Assembly: GCA_964614535.1 (NCBI GenBank)
Contig: CAZTOZ010000016.1
Coordinates: forward strand, 62,001 to 126,000
Origin: JALSHZ01 sp964614535
GTDB taxonomy: Bacteria > Pseudomonadota > Gammaproteobacteria > UWMA-0217
Direction: 5' to 3'
DNA: 64,000 bases
The position numbers were made by a program, and so were the translations under genes. This document shows positions 57,047 to 64,000 of the stretch, piece after piece (the stretch's first letter is position 1; every line of letters begins with the position of its first letter). The notes under the pieces are model-generated. The model was not told the DNA's origin. It did not search any database and saw only the letters and a list, made by a program, of their open reading frames with translations.

Positions 57047-57242
57047 ACCGGTCATTACGGAAAACTGCGCTCTCATCACAGTTTCCGACCGCTTTTCGGG
57101 CATGGTTCAAACTTTTCCATATTGTTGCCCTCGGCCGACCACCCGAGCGCTGTTGTTAGACCGGTTTCTGCCGATTCGTTCCCGAACGAAGGAGGGCTTG
57201 TAACGCCAAACGACGGTGCTTTTCATCACGTTTGTGACCGGT
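57047..57242. repeat. Three GACCGGT copies in divergent EPS/SDR region
   Basis: GACCGGT occurs at 57047-57053, 57159-57165 and 57236-57242 within the 374-base intergenic region between the EPS cassette and the SDR. Possible binding sites for a regulator; a chance 7-mer in GC-rich DNA is also possible. Confidence 0.25.
57175..57190. promoter_or_regulatory. Inverted repeat upstream of the EPS cassette
   Basis: TTCGTTC-CC-GAACGAA is a perfect 7-bp inverted repeat in the divergent intergenic region (EPS cassette leftwards, SDR rightwards). It is an operator candidate. The rest of the region (56925-57298) has no gene. Confidence 0.4.
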
Positions 57243-57298
57243 TCACTGTTACACTAACGCGATACTGTGACGAGCAGCACAACCACCTCCCATTCCTC

Positions 57299-58081
57299 AT
57301 GTCCCCAACGACGACGATGCAAATGACCGATACCAACGCCCTCGACCCCTGGACCTACACGCCTCCCCCTCGCCTGCTCGCAGGCCGGACGATCGCCATC
57401 ACCGGCGCGGCGGAGGGCCTCGGCCGCGCGCTTGCAATGCAAACCGCACGACTCGGGGCCACGACGATACTGATGGACAAATCGGTGAAGGGGCTGGAAG
57501 CGGTCTATGACGAGATCATCGCCGCCGAGGCACCAGAGCCGGCCATCGTTCCCGTCGACCTGGCCGGCGCCAATCGCGAAGATCACGAAACCATCGCGGA
57601 GACGATCGCAGAGACCTTCGGAGCGCTGGACGGGCTGGTCAACAACGCCGGCTGGATCGGCGGTTACACCCCTTTTTCCCACTATGACATGAAGCTCTAC
57701 CACGACGTGATGATGGTCAACCTGCATGCGCCGTTCATGCTGACCCAGGCCCTACTGCCCGTGCTGCAACGAGCCAGCGACCCCAGTGTCGTCTTCTCCA
57801 CCCACCACCACGACGTCGCCTATGCCGGCGCTTTCGGCATCGCCAAAGGGGGGGTGGAGTCGATGATGCGTATTCTGGCGGACGAGTTCGACACCGACAC
57901 GCCAATCCGCTTCAACGGGGTGGATGTGGGCATCATCGACACCCGCATGCGGCGGTTGAACTTTCCGGGCGAGGATTGGAGCCGGCATCCCAAGCCCGAC
58001 GAGGTGCTTGCCCCCTATCTCTACTTCCTCGGCCCGGACGGCCGCGGCACCACCGGCATCAACTGCCGCCGTCGGCGCTGA
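57299..58081 (+). CDS. YciK-like short-chain dehydrogenase with altered active site
   Basis: 260 residues. The cofactor motif ITGAAEGLGRAL and the VNNAGWIGG segment are normal, and overall sequence tracks E. coli YciK, including MLTQALLPVL. However, the expected Ser (TSSS in YciK) aligns with STHH, and the YxxxK motif reads FGIAK: the catalytic Tyr is Phe. It may bind NAD(P) without normal catalysis. ATG 57299 is used, and no good ribosome-binding site is visible. Function unknown. Confidence 0.72.
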   Translation: MSPTTTMQMTDTNALDPWTYTPPPRLLAGRTIAITGAAEGLGRALAMQTARLGATTILMDKSVKGLEAVYDEIIAAEAPEPAIVPVDLAGANREDHETIAETIAETFGALDGLVNNAGWIGGYTPFSHYDMKLYHDVMMVNLHAPFMLTQALLPVLQRASDPSVVFSTHHHDVAYAGAFGIAKGGVESMMRILADEFDTDTPIRFNGVDVGIIDTRMRRLNFPGEDWSRHPKPDEVLAPYLYFLGPDGRGTTGINCRRRR

Positions 58082-58092
58082 CACGCCCCCCC

Positions 58093-58881
58093 TCAGCGCC
58101 GACGCCCACGCCCCCTTGCCGGCGGGCGACGCACCTCCGGAAGCGGCAGGCCGGCAATCCGGTAGAGGGCCTCCAGCTCTTTCGCTTCCAGATCCCGCCA
58201 CTTGCCGGGGCGTAACCGGCGGCCCAGTTCCACCGGCCCGTAGCGCAGGCGGATAAGGCGACTCACCTGGAAACCCAGCGCCTCCCAGAGGCGACGCACC
58301 TCACGCTTGCGGCCTTCCCGCAATACCACGTGATACCAGTGATTGGCACCCGCCCCACCCGCATCGAGCACGCGGTCGAACGACGCCATGCCATCCTCCA
58401 GCTCGATCCCGCTCATCAGCCGCTCGATGGCTTCATCGGGCACCTCTCCCAGCACCCGGACGGCGTACTCCCGTTCCACCCCGGTGGACGGGTGCATCAG
58501 CCGGTTCGCCAGATTGCCATCGGTCGTCAACAGCAGCAGGCCGGAGGTGTTGATATCGAGCCGGCCAACCGCAACCCAGCGATTCTGCTTGAGTTTCGGC
58601 AACCGGGAAAAGACATCGGCACGCCCTTCGGGATCATTTCGGGTCACGATCTCCCCCACCGGCTTGTGGTAGGCGATCACTCTGACCTTCTGCAACGCCT
58701 TGGGATTGAGCCTGAGCAGCTGACCTCTCAGCCGGATCTTGTCGTGCACGGAAGCACGATCCCCCGGTTTGGCAATGGCCCCATTGACCGAGATCAACCC
58801 CGCCTGCAACCAGCGGTCCACTTCCCGCCGCGAGCCGATTCCGGCGGAAGCGAGCAATTTCTGTATGCGTTCAGAGGCCAT
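58093..58881 (-). CDS. rluB: 23S rRNA pseudouridine synthase B
   Basis: 262 residues. An N-terminal S4 domain (RIQKLLASAGIGSRR) is followed by the RsuA/RluB catalytic motif GRLDINTSGLLLLT, whose Asp is catalytic, and a basic Arg-rich tail. RluB modifies U2605 of 23S rRNA in E. coli. The tail length and REGRKREVRR motif favour RluB over RluE or RsuA. It converges with the SDR and is divergent from moaB. Confidence 0.92.
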   Translation of the reverse strand: MASERIQKLLASAGIGSRREVDRWLQAGLISVNGAIAKPGDRASVHDKIRLRGQLLRLNPKALQKVRVIAYHKPVGEIVTRNDPEGRADVFSRLPKLKQNRWVAVGRLDINTSGLLLLTTDGNLANRLMHPSTGVEREYAVRVLGEVPDEAIERLMSGIELEDGMASFDRVLDAGGAGANHWYHVVLREGRKREVRRLWEALGFQVSRLIRLRYGPVELGRRLRPGKWRDLEAKELEALYRIAGLPLPEVRRPPARGRGRRR

Positions 58882-58927
58882 CGGGTTCTATACTAGGCGG
58901 ACTGCCAACTTGGAGACGAGTCGCATC

Positions 58928-59446
58928 ATGCCAGAAAAGCGCAGCTTCATCCCGCTGAATATCGCCGTGTTGACGGTATCCAATACCCGCACCGACGCCG
59001 ACGACACGTCGGGACAGGTCTTGCAACGTCTGCTCACCGAAGCGGGCCATTGCAACCTGGAGAAACGGATCGTCAAGGATGACATCTACCAGATTCGCGC
59101 CGTCGTCTCGGACTGGATCGCCCGTCCCGACATCCACGTCATCGTGACCACCGGCGGCACCGGCGTCACCGGCTCCGACGGCACCCCCGATGCCGTGGCA
59201 CCGTTGCTGGACAAACGGCTGGAAGGGTTCGGAGAGCTGTTCCGGATGCTCTCGTATGAAGAGATCGGCGCCTCGACGCTGGCATCGAGAGCGCTCGGCG
59301 GCGTCGCCAACGGCACCTACCTCTTCTGTCTGCCGGGGTCGTCCGGCGCCTGTCGTACCGGCTGGCGCAAGATCATCGAACCGCTGCTGGACAACCGCAG
59401 CAAGCCGTGCAACCTGGCAATGCTGATTCCCCGGCTGCAGGAATGA
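58928..59446 (+). CDS. moaB: Molybdenum cofactor biosynthesis protein B
   Basis: 172 residues from ATG 58928 with GGAG upstream. The MoaB/MogA motif TTGGTGVTGSDGTPDAV and the C-terminal FCLPGSSGACRTGWRKII are present. MoaB acts in molybdopterin adenylylation in some bacteria. Other mo genes are absent locally. It would supply cofactor for enzymes such as the AOR-family protein in this window. Confidence 0.9.
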   Translation: MPEKRSFIPLNIAVLTVSNTRTDADDTSGQVLQRLLTEAGHCNLEKRIVKDDIYQIRAVVSDWIARPDIHVIVTTGGTGVTGSDGTPDAVAPLLDKRLEGFGELFRMLSYEEIGASTLASRALGGVANGTYLFCLPGSSGACRTGWRKIIEPLLDNRSKPCNLAMLIPRLQE

Positions 59447-59448
59447 AA

Positions 59449-59468
59449 GACCCGGCAAGCGCCGGGTC
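59449..59468. terminator. Hairpin between moaB and dksA
   Basis: GACCCGGC-AAGC-GCCGGGTC is a perfect 8-bp stem with a four-base loop in the 31-base gap between converging moaB and dksA. No long T-run follows, so termination would be intrinsic but weak. Confidence 0.55.
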
Positions 59469-59477
59469 CAGGATCGA

Positions 59478-59885
59478 TCAGCTGTCGACGTAGGCGCGCT
59501 CGATGTTCTCGCGGCGCTGTTTGGCCTCGATCGTCAACGTGGCGGTGGGCCGGATCAGCAGACGCTCCAATCCGATCTCCTCCCCCGTATCCTCGCAATA
59601 GCCGTACTCGCCGTCCTCGATCCGGCGCAACGCCTCGTCGATCTTCTTGATCAGCTTGCTTTCACGCTCGCGGATACGCAGCTCCAGCCAACGCTCCTCC
59701 TCCAGCGTCGCGCGATCATTCTCATCGGCTTCGCGTTCCTGATTGCGAAGATGGCTGTTGGTCTCCTTGAGGCTTTCAACCAGTTCCGCTTTCTGCTTGA
59801 GCAGCAAGTTCTTGAAGAACTCCAGTTGCTCCTCGTTCATGTAGTTTTTCTTGGGCTGTTTCAGCAGCTCCTTTTCGGTCAACAT
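59478..59885 (-). CDS. dksA: Cys-poor DksA
   Basis: 135 residues. The coiled-coil tip residues D54, D57 and A59 (DENDRAT) that act on RNA polymerase are kept, and the C-terminal helix aligns with E. coli DksA. The zinc-finger cysteines are largely lost: only C97 remains, with T100, T118 and A121 at the other ligand positions (CEDTGEEIG...TLTIEA). Such forms work without zinc. GGGAG precedes the start. DksA tunes rRNA and stress promoters with ppGpp. Confidence 0.92.
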   Translation of the reverse strand: MLTEKELLKQPKKNYMNEEQLEFFKNLLLKQKAELVESLKETNSHLRNQEREADENDRATLEEERWLELRIRERESKLIKKIDEALRRIEDGEYGYCEDTGEEIGLERLLIRPTATLTIEAKQRRENIERAYVDS

Positions 59886-60271
59886 GATTGAACTCCCCTG
59901 TTTCGGATTCAGTAGTCATCTGGTCATGCATCGAACGATGCCCTTCCCCACCGCGACCACTCCCGGTCACCGATGGCTGCCAGGGATGGTGGCAACCACC
60001 AGCTCTGGAAATGGCGGCGGATTCTACTCCGGTTTGCCCATATTTTCGACAATCCATTGCGATAAAGTTCAAACATTTCAAGGCCTAGCCGTGAAAAAGC
60101 GACCGCCGTCCGGTCGATCGGTACGTCTGTGGCCACTCGTCGAGCCTGCACGACAGCGACGACAAGGCCTGACCTCGTCCCCTCGACAGAGTCTAGCCCA
60201 GCACCATGGAGATATTCTCCCGACACCAACCTCAGGCTGCCGGGAACGCCGTCTGGCCAGGGCGCCCACCG
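59886..60271. other. Intergenic region upstream of dksA
   Basis: No gene is supported. On the minus strand a TAGAAT -10-like box at 60021-60026 lies about 135 bases before dksA, with TTGTCG at 60047-60052 but a 20-base gap, so the promoter is uncertain. A GGTGG-CAA-CCACC hairpin sits at 59988-60000 in the leader. Confidence 0.3.
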
Positions 60272-61495
60272 CTACTCCAGCTTTGCCGCAATGACCAGGT
60301 CCATGACATTGGTACCGGTCGGGCCAGTGGTGACCAGATCACCACTGGCCGCCAAGAACCGGCCCGAGTCGAAGGTTTCGAGCGCTTCGTCGACATCGAG
60401 CCCCGCCTGCTCGCCCCGCGCCACCGTACCACCGTCGATCAGGGCCCCCGCATCCGTGGTGGAACCATCACTACCATCGGTGCCGGCGACGAGAACGGCC
60501 ACCTGCTCGTTGCCGGCCAGCAGCCTCGCCATCGCCAGTGCGAGGTGCTGATTGCGACCACCCCGCCCCGCGTGGGCGGGCAACGCCACCGTCGTCTCCC
60601 CACCCCAGACATGGATCCCGGCCGGCAGGCAAACCAGATGCATCGACAGGCTGGCCGCCGTCCGCGCGGCATCGCCATCGAGAAACTGCTCATGCAGATG
60701 CGCCTCGAAACCGGCCGCCCGCGCGGCCTCCACCGCGGCACTCTTCGCATCCTCGAGCGAGGCGACGATCCGGTGCGACGGCGCCGGCGGCAACGGATCA
60801 CGCTGGGCCGAATGGGCCAGCCGGTCACGGAAAGCGGTCAGCGATTCCGGCCAGACCGCGGCTTCGGACGCGTCATCGGGATGAAACAGCCCCGAGCCGA
60901 TCAACGCCGGATCATCATCACGCACATCCGATATCAGCAACACCTCGATGTCGCGGATCGGACCGAAACCGAGCAACTTGCCTCCCTTGATCAGCGACAC
61001 CTCCCTGCGGATGCGGTTGATGGCATGGATATCCAGCCCCGACGCCAACAACCCCTCGGTCAGCGCCCGCAGATCTTCGAGCGAGAACCCCGGCGGCAAT
61101 CGCTCGACGAGACTCGAAGCACCGCCGGATATCAACGCCACCAACCGGTGATCGGCCGGCAGGCGGGAAAAATAGGCCACCAACATCTCGCCCGCCGCGA
61201 GGCTGGCTTCGCCAGGTACCGGATGGTCGGACGCCAACACGGTCAGACGCGGATCGTCCAATCCATCGAGGTGGCCGTGGCGGGAGACCACCAGTCCATC
61301 GACCAATGTATCGCCGAGCACCTCCAGCGCGCCCCGCGTCATGGCCGCAGCCGCCTTGCCAATGGCGATCAGGTGAACCGGCCTGTCGTCAGCGGCCGTC
61401 GTCAGCGCCTCGCGCACCACCCGGTCACCACGCACACGATCGAGCGCCGCCTGGAACGCATCGAGCAGAACCTGCCGCATCCGTACCTGCGTCAT
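60272..61495 (-). CDS. Glycerate 2-kinase (DUF4147/MOFRL family)
   Basis: 407 residues from ATG 61493-61495 with AAGGGGG upstream. The N-terminal GKAAAAMTRGAL, central ISGGASSLVERL and C-terminal VAGTDGSDGSTTDAGA (MOFRL) segments are intact. This class phosphorylates glycerate at carbon 2. The tartronate semialdehyde reductase-like gene at 11.2 kb would make its substrate. A MlaC-like gene ends ten bases upstream, so the two may be co-transcribed. Confidence 0.9.
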   Translation of the reverse strand: MTQVRMRQVLLDAFQAALDRVRGDRVVREALTTAADDRPVHLIAIGKAAAAMTRGALEVLGDTLVDGLVVSRHGHLDGLDDPRLTVLASDHPVPGEASLAAGEMLVAYFSRLPADHRLVALISGGASSLVERLPPGFSLEDLRALTEGLLASGLDIHAINRIRREVSLIKGGKLLGFGPIRDIEVLLISDVRDDDPALIGSGLFHPDDASEAAVWPESLTAFRDRLAHSAQRDPLPPAPSHRIVASLEDAKSAAVEAARAAGFEAHLHEQFLDGDAARTAASLSMHLVCLPAGIHVWGGETTVALPAHAGRGGRNQHLALAMARLLAGNEQVAVLVAGTDGSDGSTTDAGALIDGGTVARGEQAGLDVDEALETFDSGRFLAASGDLVTTGPTGTNVMDLVIAAKLE

Positions 61496-61505
61496 CGGCA
61501 CCCCC

Positions 61506-62135
61506 TTACCGCAGCATGGCCGGAATACCGCCCTCACGTGCCAGCTTCATGAAATGCGAGCGGTAGTAGAGCACGGCACTCTTGCCGTCCACCGATACAT
61601 CGAACACCCGCCACTTGTCGCCGGACTTGGCGAAACGGAACACCAGCCGCCGTGGCTTCTGCTTCGGCAGCAGCACCCGCGCCAGCAGATCGATACGACT
61701 GGCGTCCCGCGAAGGTCGCGGCGGCAAGAACTGCACCAGTGGCGGGGGTCCACGATGACTGACCACGTTTCGGATGAAAGCGTTGAGAAACATCTGCTCG
61801 ATCCGCTGCCTGAACCGCGCCTTCTGCTCATCGTTCATCTGCTGCCACGTCGGACCGGCAGCCAGTGCCGCCATACGCTCGAAATCGAAGAACGGTTTGA
61901 TCGTCTCGTCGACGAAGCGGGTCAGCGCCGCCGGATCCCGCGCCTGACCACTGGCGATAAAGAGATTGAGCTTGGTGATGCCCTCCTCCAGCACGTTGGA
62001 GGCGGCATGGGGCGCCGGCTGGGCCGCTGCCGGCGGCACCGGCACGACCGGCGCCGACGCGGCGATGGCGATTCCGCCGGTGGCGAGGCAAAGCGCCACG
62101 GCAGCGGGCAACCGTCTGATCATTGTTGTCTTCAC
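61506..62135 (-). CDS. MlaC/Ttg2D-like periplasmic phospholipid-binding protein
   Basis: 209 residues. A signal peptide (AAVALCLATGGIAIAAS) is followed by a Pro/Ala linker and the MlaC domain, with FDFERMAALAAGPTWQQM and later KSGDKWRVFDVSVDGKS. MlaC carries phospholipid between outer and inner membranes. The usual mlaF, mlaE, mlaD and mlaB genes are not here, so it stands alone beside the glycerate kinase. Confidence 0.83.
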   Translation of the reverse strand: MKTTMIRRLPAAVALCLATGGIAIAASAPVVPVPPAAAQPAPHAASNVLEEGITKLNLFIASGQARDPAALTRFVDETIKPFFDFERMAALAAGPTWQQMNDEQKARFRQRIEQMFLNAFIRNVVSHRGPPPLVQFLPPRPSRDASRIDLLARVLLPKQKPRRLVFRFAKSGDKWRVFDVSVDGKSAVLYYRSHFMKLAREGGIPAMLR

Positions 62136-62289
62136 GATGGGTCTCCTATTGGGAATGGTGGCATCGAAGGCGGCAGACCGGCTCGGGGAACCCCCTGGCG
62201 AGCCACGCGTGAATCACCGGAGGATCGACGCGACCGAAAACCGGTGACAGGCGACCGCTTTGCGGAACCCCGGCCGCTCCGACAGGCCG

Positions 62290-62877
62290 TCAGCGCTGAA
62301 TCCAGACCAGCGTCCGGGGCGGCACGCCGTCGAACAGCTCGATCACATCGGCGTTGCGCATCCGGATACAGCCATGGGATGCGGGACGACCGATCAGCCC
62401 CTCCTCATGGGTACCGTGAATATAGATATAGCGGGCATAGGAATCCACCCCATCCCCACGATTGCGTCCGGGGTCGAGCCCCTTGAGCCAGAGAATGCGG
62501 CTGGTGACGAAATCATCCCCGGTGGCCAGCGGCCGCGTCTCGATCCGCGCCACCCGACCGGTATCGACACGGCCACGGAAGATCGTCCCCGCCGGCGCGC
62601 CCGCGCCGATCTTGCGACGCACATAGTGCATTCCCAGCGGCGTCCGGTTGCTGCCGGCGCGACTGCCGACACCGTACTTGGAGGTGGAAACGGGGTAGCG
62701 ACGCTTCAGCTTTCCCGCCTCGAACCACGACAACGTCTGCTCGGAAATATCGACGACCAGCAGATGCCGCGACGGAAAGTCGGGATATCGTCCCGTCAGC
62801 GTCGTGATGTCAGCGGCCACGTCGGCCCGTGCCAACGACATCAGCAACCAGCCCGTCAGCCACAACCAGCGCCTCAT
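62290..62877 (-). CDS. L,D-transpeptidase (YkuD family)
   Basis: 195 residues. A signal peptide (LWLTGWLLMSLARA) is followed by the YkuD domain with HLLVVDISEQTLSWFE and the catalytic motif HGT...SHGCIRMRN. The nucleophilic Cys is present. It could crosslink peptidoglycan or attach proteins. Its ATG overlaps the purF stop (ATGA), so it is coupled to purF. Confidence 0.92.
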   Translation of the reverse strand: MRRWLWLTGWLLMSLARADVAADITTLTGRYPDFPSRHLLVVDISEQTLSWFEAGKLKRRYPVSTSKYGVGSRAGSNRTPLGMHYVRRKIGAGAPAGTIFRGRVDTGRVARIETRPLATGDDFVTSRILWLKGLDPGRNRGDGVDSYARYIYIHGTHEEGLIGRPASHGCIRMRNADVIELFDGVPPRTLVWIQR

Positions 62878-64000
62878 GCGTGGTTGTGCAGATCGACCCC
62901 GACCGTCTGCTGCCGACGCCGGTCGTCGGCCGCCTTCGATGCGCGCAGATCCCCTAGATTCTTCAGATAGTCCGGTGTCACCCCGGTCACATAGTGGCCA
63001 TCGAAAACCGAGCTGTCGAAACGCTCGATGGCAGGATTGCCCTTGCGCACCGCGTCGATCAGATCCTCGAGGCGCTGATAGATCAGCCGATCGGCACCGA
63101 TCGCCTCGCAGACCGCCTCGTCGCTGTGGCCGTGGGCGATCAGATCCTCGGTGGCCGGCATATCGATCCCGTAGACGTTCTGATAACGGATCGGCGGCGC
63201 CGCCGACGCGAAATAGACCTTGCTCGCACCGGCATCCCGCGCCATCTGCACGATCTCGCGCGACGTCGTGCCGCGGACGATGGAGTCATCCACCAGCAAC
63301 ACATTCTGCCCCCGAAACTCCAGATCGATGGCGTTGAGTTTCTGCCGCACCGACTTCTTGCGAACCTGCTGCCCCGGCATGATGAACGTCCGGCCGATAT
63401 AGCGGTTCTTGACGAACCCCTCCCGATACTTCACGCCGAGCCGCATCGCCAGCTCGATCGCCGCGGTACGACCACTGTCCGGAACCGGAATGACGACATC
63501 GATATCGTGATCAGGCCACACCTCGGCGATCTGATCGGCCAGCTTGATGCCCATCCGCATCCGCGACTTGTGCACCGAGATCCCGTCGATCACCGAATCG
63601 GGACGCGCAAAATAGACATGCTCGAAGATGCAGGGCGTAAGACTGTGCTCCCCCGCGCACTGGCGTACATGAACCTCGCCCTCCTCGGTGATGTAGATCC
63701 CCTCACCGGGCCCCAGATCGGCCACCAGCTCGAAGCCGAGCGCATCCAGCGCCACCGTCTCCGAGGCGACGATGTATTCGACGCCTTCACCGACCTCCCG
63801 CTTGCCCCAGACGATCGGACGGATGCCATGCGGATCGCGAAACCCGATGACGCCGTAGCCCACCAGCATCGCGATGACGGCATAGCCGCCCTTGCATCGC
63901 TCGTGCACCCCGGAGATGGCGGCGAACACCGCATCCGGCGTCGGCGTCAGCCCCTCCTGGCGCAACAGCTCCTGCGCCAGCACGTTGAGCAGCACCTCGG
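62874..64000 (-). CDS. purF: Amidophosphoribosyltransferase, C-terminal part (partial)
   Basis: The frame runs off the right edge, so the N-terminus with the catalytic Cys is missing; about 375 of roughly 505 residues are visible. The PRPP-binding loop is VLLVDDSIVRGTTSREIV, and the glutaminase-side GVHERCKGGYAV is present. It makes phosphoribosylamine, the first step of purine synthesis. It is followed by the L,D-transpeptidase gene. Confidence 0.96.
   Translation of the reverse strand, partial: EVLLNVLAQELLRQEGLTPTPDAVFAAISGVHERCKGGYAVIAMLVGYGVIGFRDPHGIRPIVWGKREVGEGVEYIVASETVALDALGFELVADLGPGEGIYITEEGEVHVRQCAGEHSLTPCIFEHVYFARPDSVIDGISVHKSRMRMGIKLADQIAEVWPDHDIDVVIPVPDSGRTAAIELAMRLGVKYREGFVKNRYIGRTFIMPGQQVRKKSVRQKLNAIDLEFRGQNVLLVDDSIVRGTTSREIVQMARDAGASKVYFASAAPPIRYQNVYGIDMPATEDLIAHGHSDEAVCEAIGADRLIYQRLEDLIDAVRKGNPAIERFDSSVFDGHYVTGVTPDYLKNLGDLRASKAADDRRRQQTVGVDLHNHA

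Noticed and set aside
51212..57298. Exosortase or PEP-CTERM substrate near the EPS cassette
   Set aside because: No multi-pass exosortase and no PEP-CTERM tail found; the only C-terminal sorting signal in the window (near 7.65 kb) is GlyGly-like.

Overview
The window is a GC-rich stretch of a gammaproteobacterial chromosome. FabA/FabB, RluB, DksA, YadG/YadH-like, ZapE and AcnB proteins support this, and no rRNA, tRNA, phage, transposase or CRISPR array was seen. A sulfur-globule-type secreted protein (24.07-24.60 kb) and GnnA/GnnB-like lipid A enzymes, known from Acidithiobacillus, point to a sulfur-oxidising chemolithotroph. The sequence alone does not give the genus.

Left part (0-15.4 kb). 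The acnB 3' end converges on a zapE-sdhC-sdhD-sdhA-sdhB operon on the minus strand, with start/stop overlaps along most of its length. A secreted seven-bladed beta-propeller protein follows on the plus strand. A minus-strand run then holds glycogen phosphorylase, a Met-rich membrane-anchored coiled-coil protein, a beta-hydroxyacid dehydrogenase, a DUF3187 outer-membrane protein, a small periplasmic SCP2-like protein and a FadL-type hydrophobic transporter.

15.6-24.6 kb. A TauD-like dioxygenase, a 62-residue ORF and an isolated Cas6/Cmx6-like RAMP protein sit in one short plus-strand run, followed by a 67-residue ORF and a strong terminator. Then come an M17 aminopeptidase, a YadGH-type ABC exporter, a VIT1-like membrane protein paired with a DUF211 protein, fabA-fabB, and the sulfur-globule-like gene, whose promoter overlaps a perfect 9-bp inverted repeat.

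24.8-43 kb. dnaE-rnhB run leftwards. FKBP, a PmtA-like phospholipid methyltransferase, gnnA, gnnB and lpxB run rightwards as an envelope-lipid cluster. A compact cellulose operon follows: a fused BcsA-BcsB, BcsZ and BcsC.

43-51.2 kb. An aldehyde:ferredoxin-oxidoreductase-family protein is divergent from a small membrane methyltransferase. Malic enzyme is next. sucA and sucB are here in divergent orientation rather than in one operon.

51.4-57 kb. A five-gene minus-strand exopolysaccharide export cassette of the XrtA/PEP-CTERM type (Wza-like, beta-barrel, GNVR Wzz, tyrosine autokinase, ExeA-like ATPase) has noticeably lower GC and lacks glycosyltransferases and an exosortase in the window.

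57.3-64 kb. A YciK-like SDR without recognisable catalytic residues, rluB, moaB, a Cys-poor dksA, a glycerate 2-kinase, a MlaC-like protein, an L,D-transpeptidase and the 3' part of purF.
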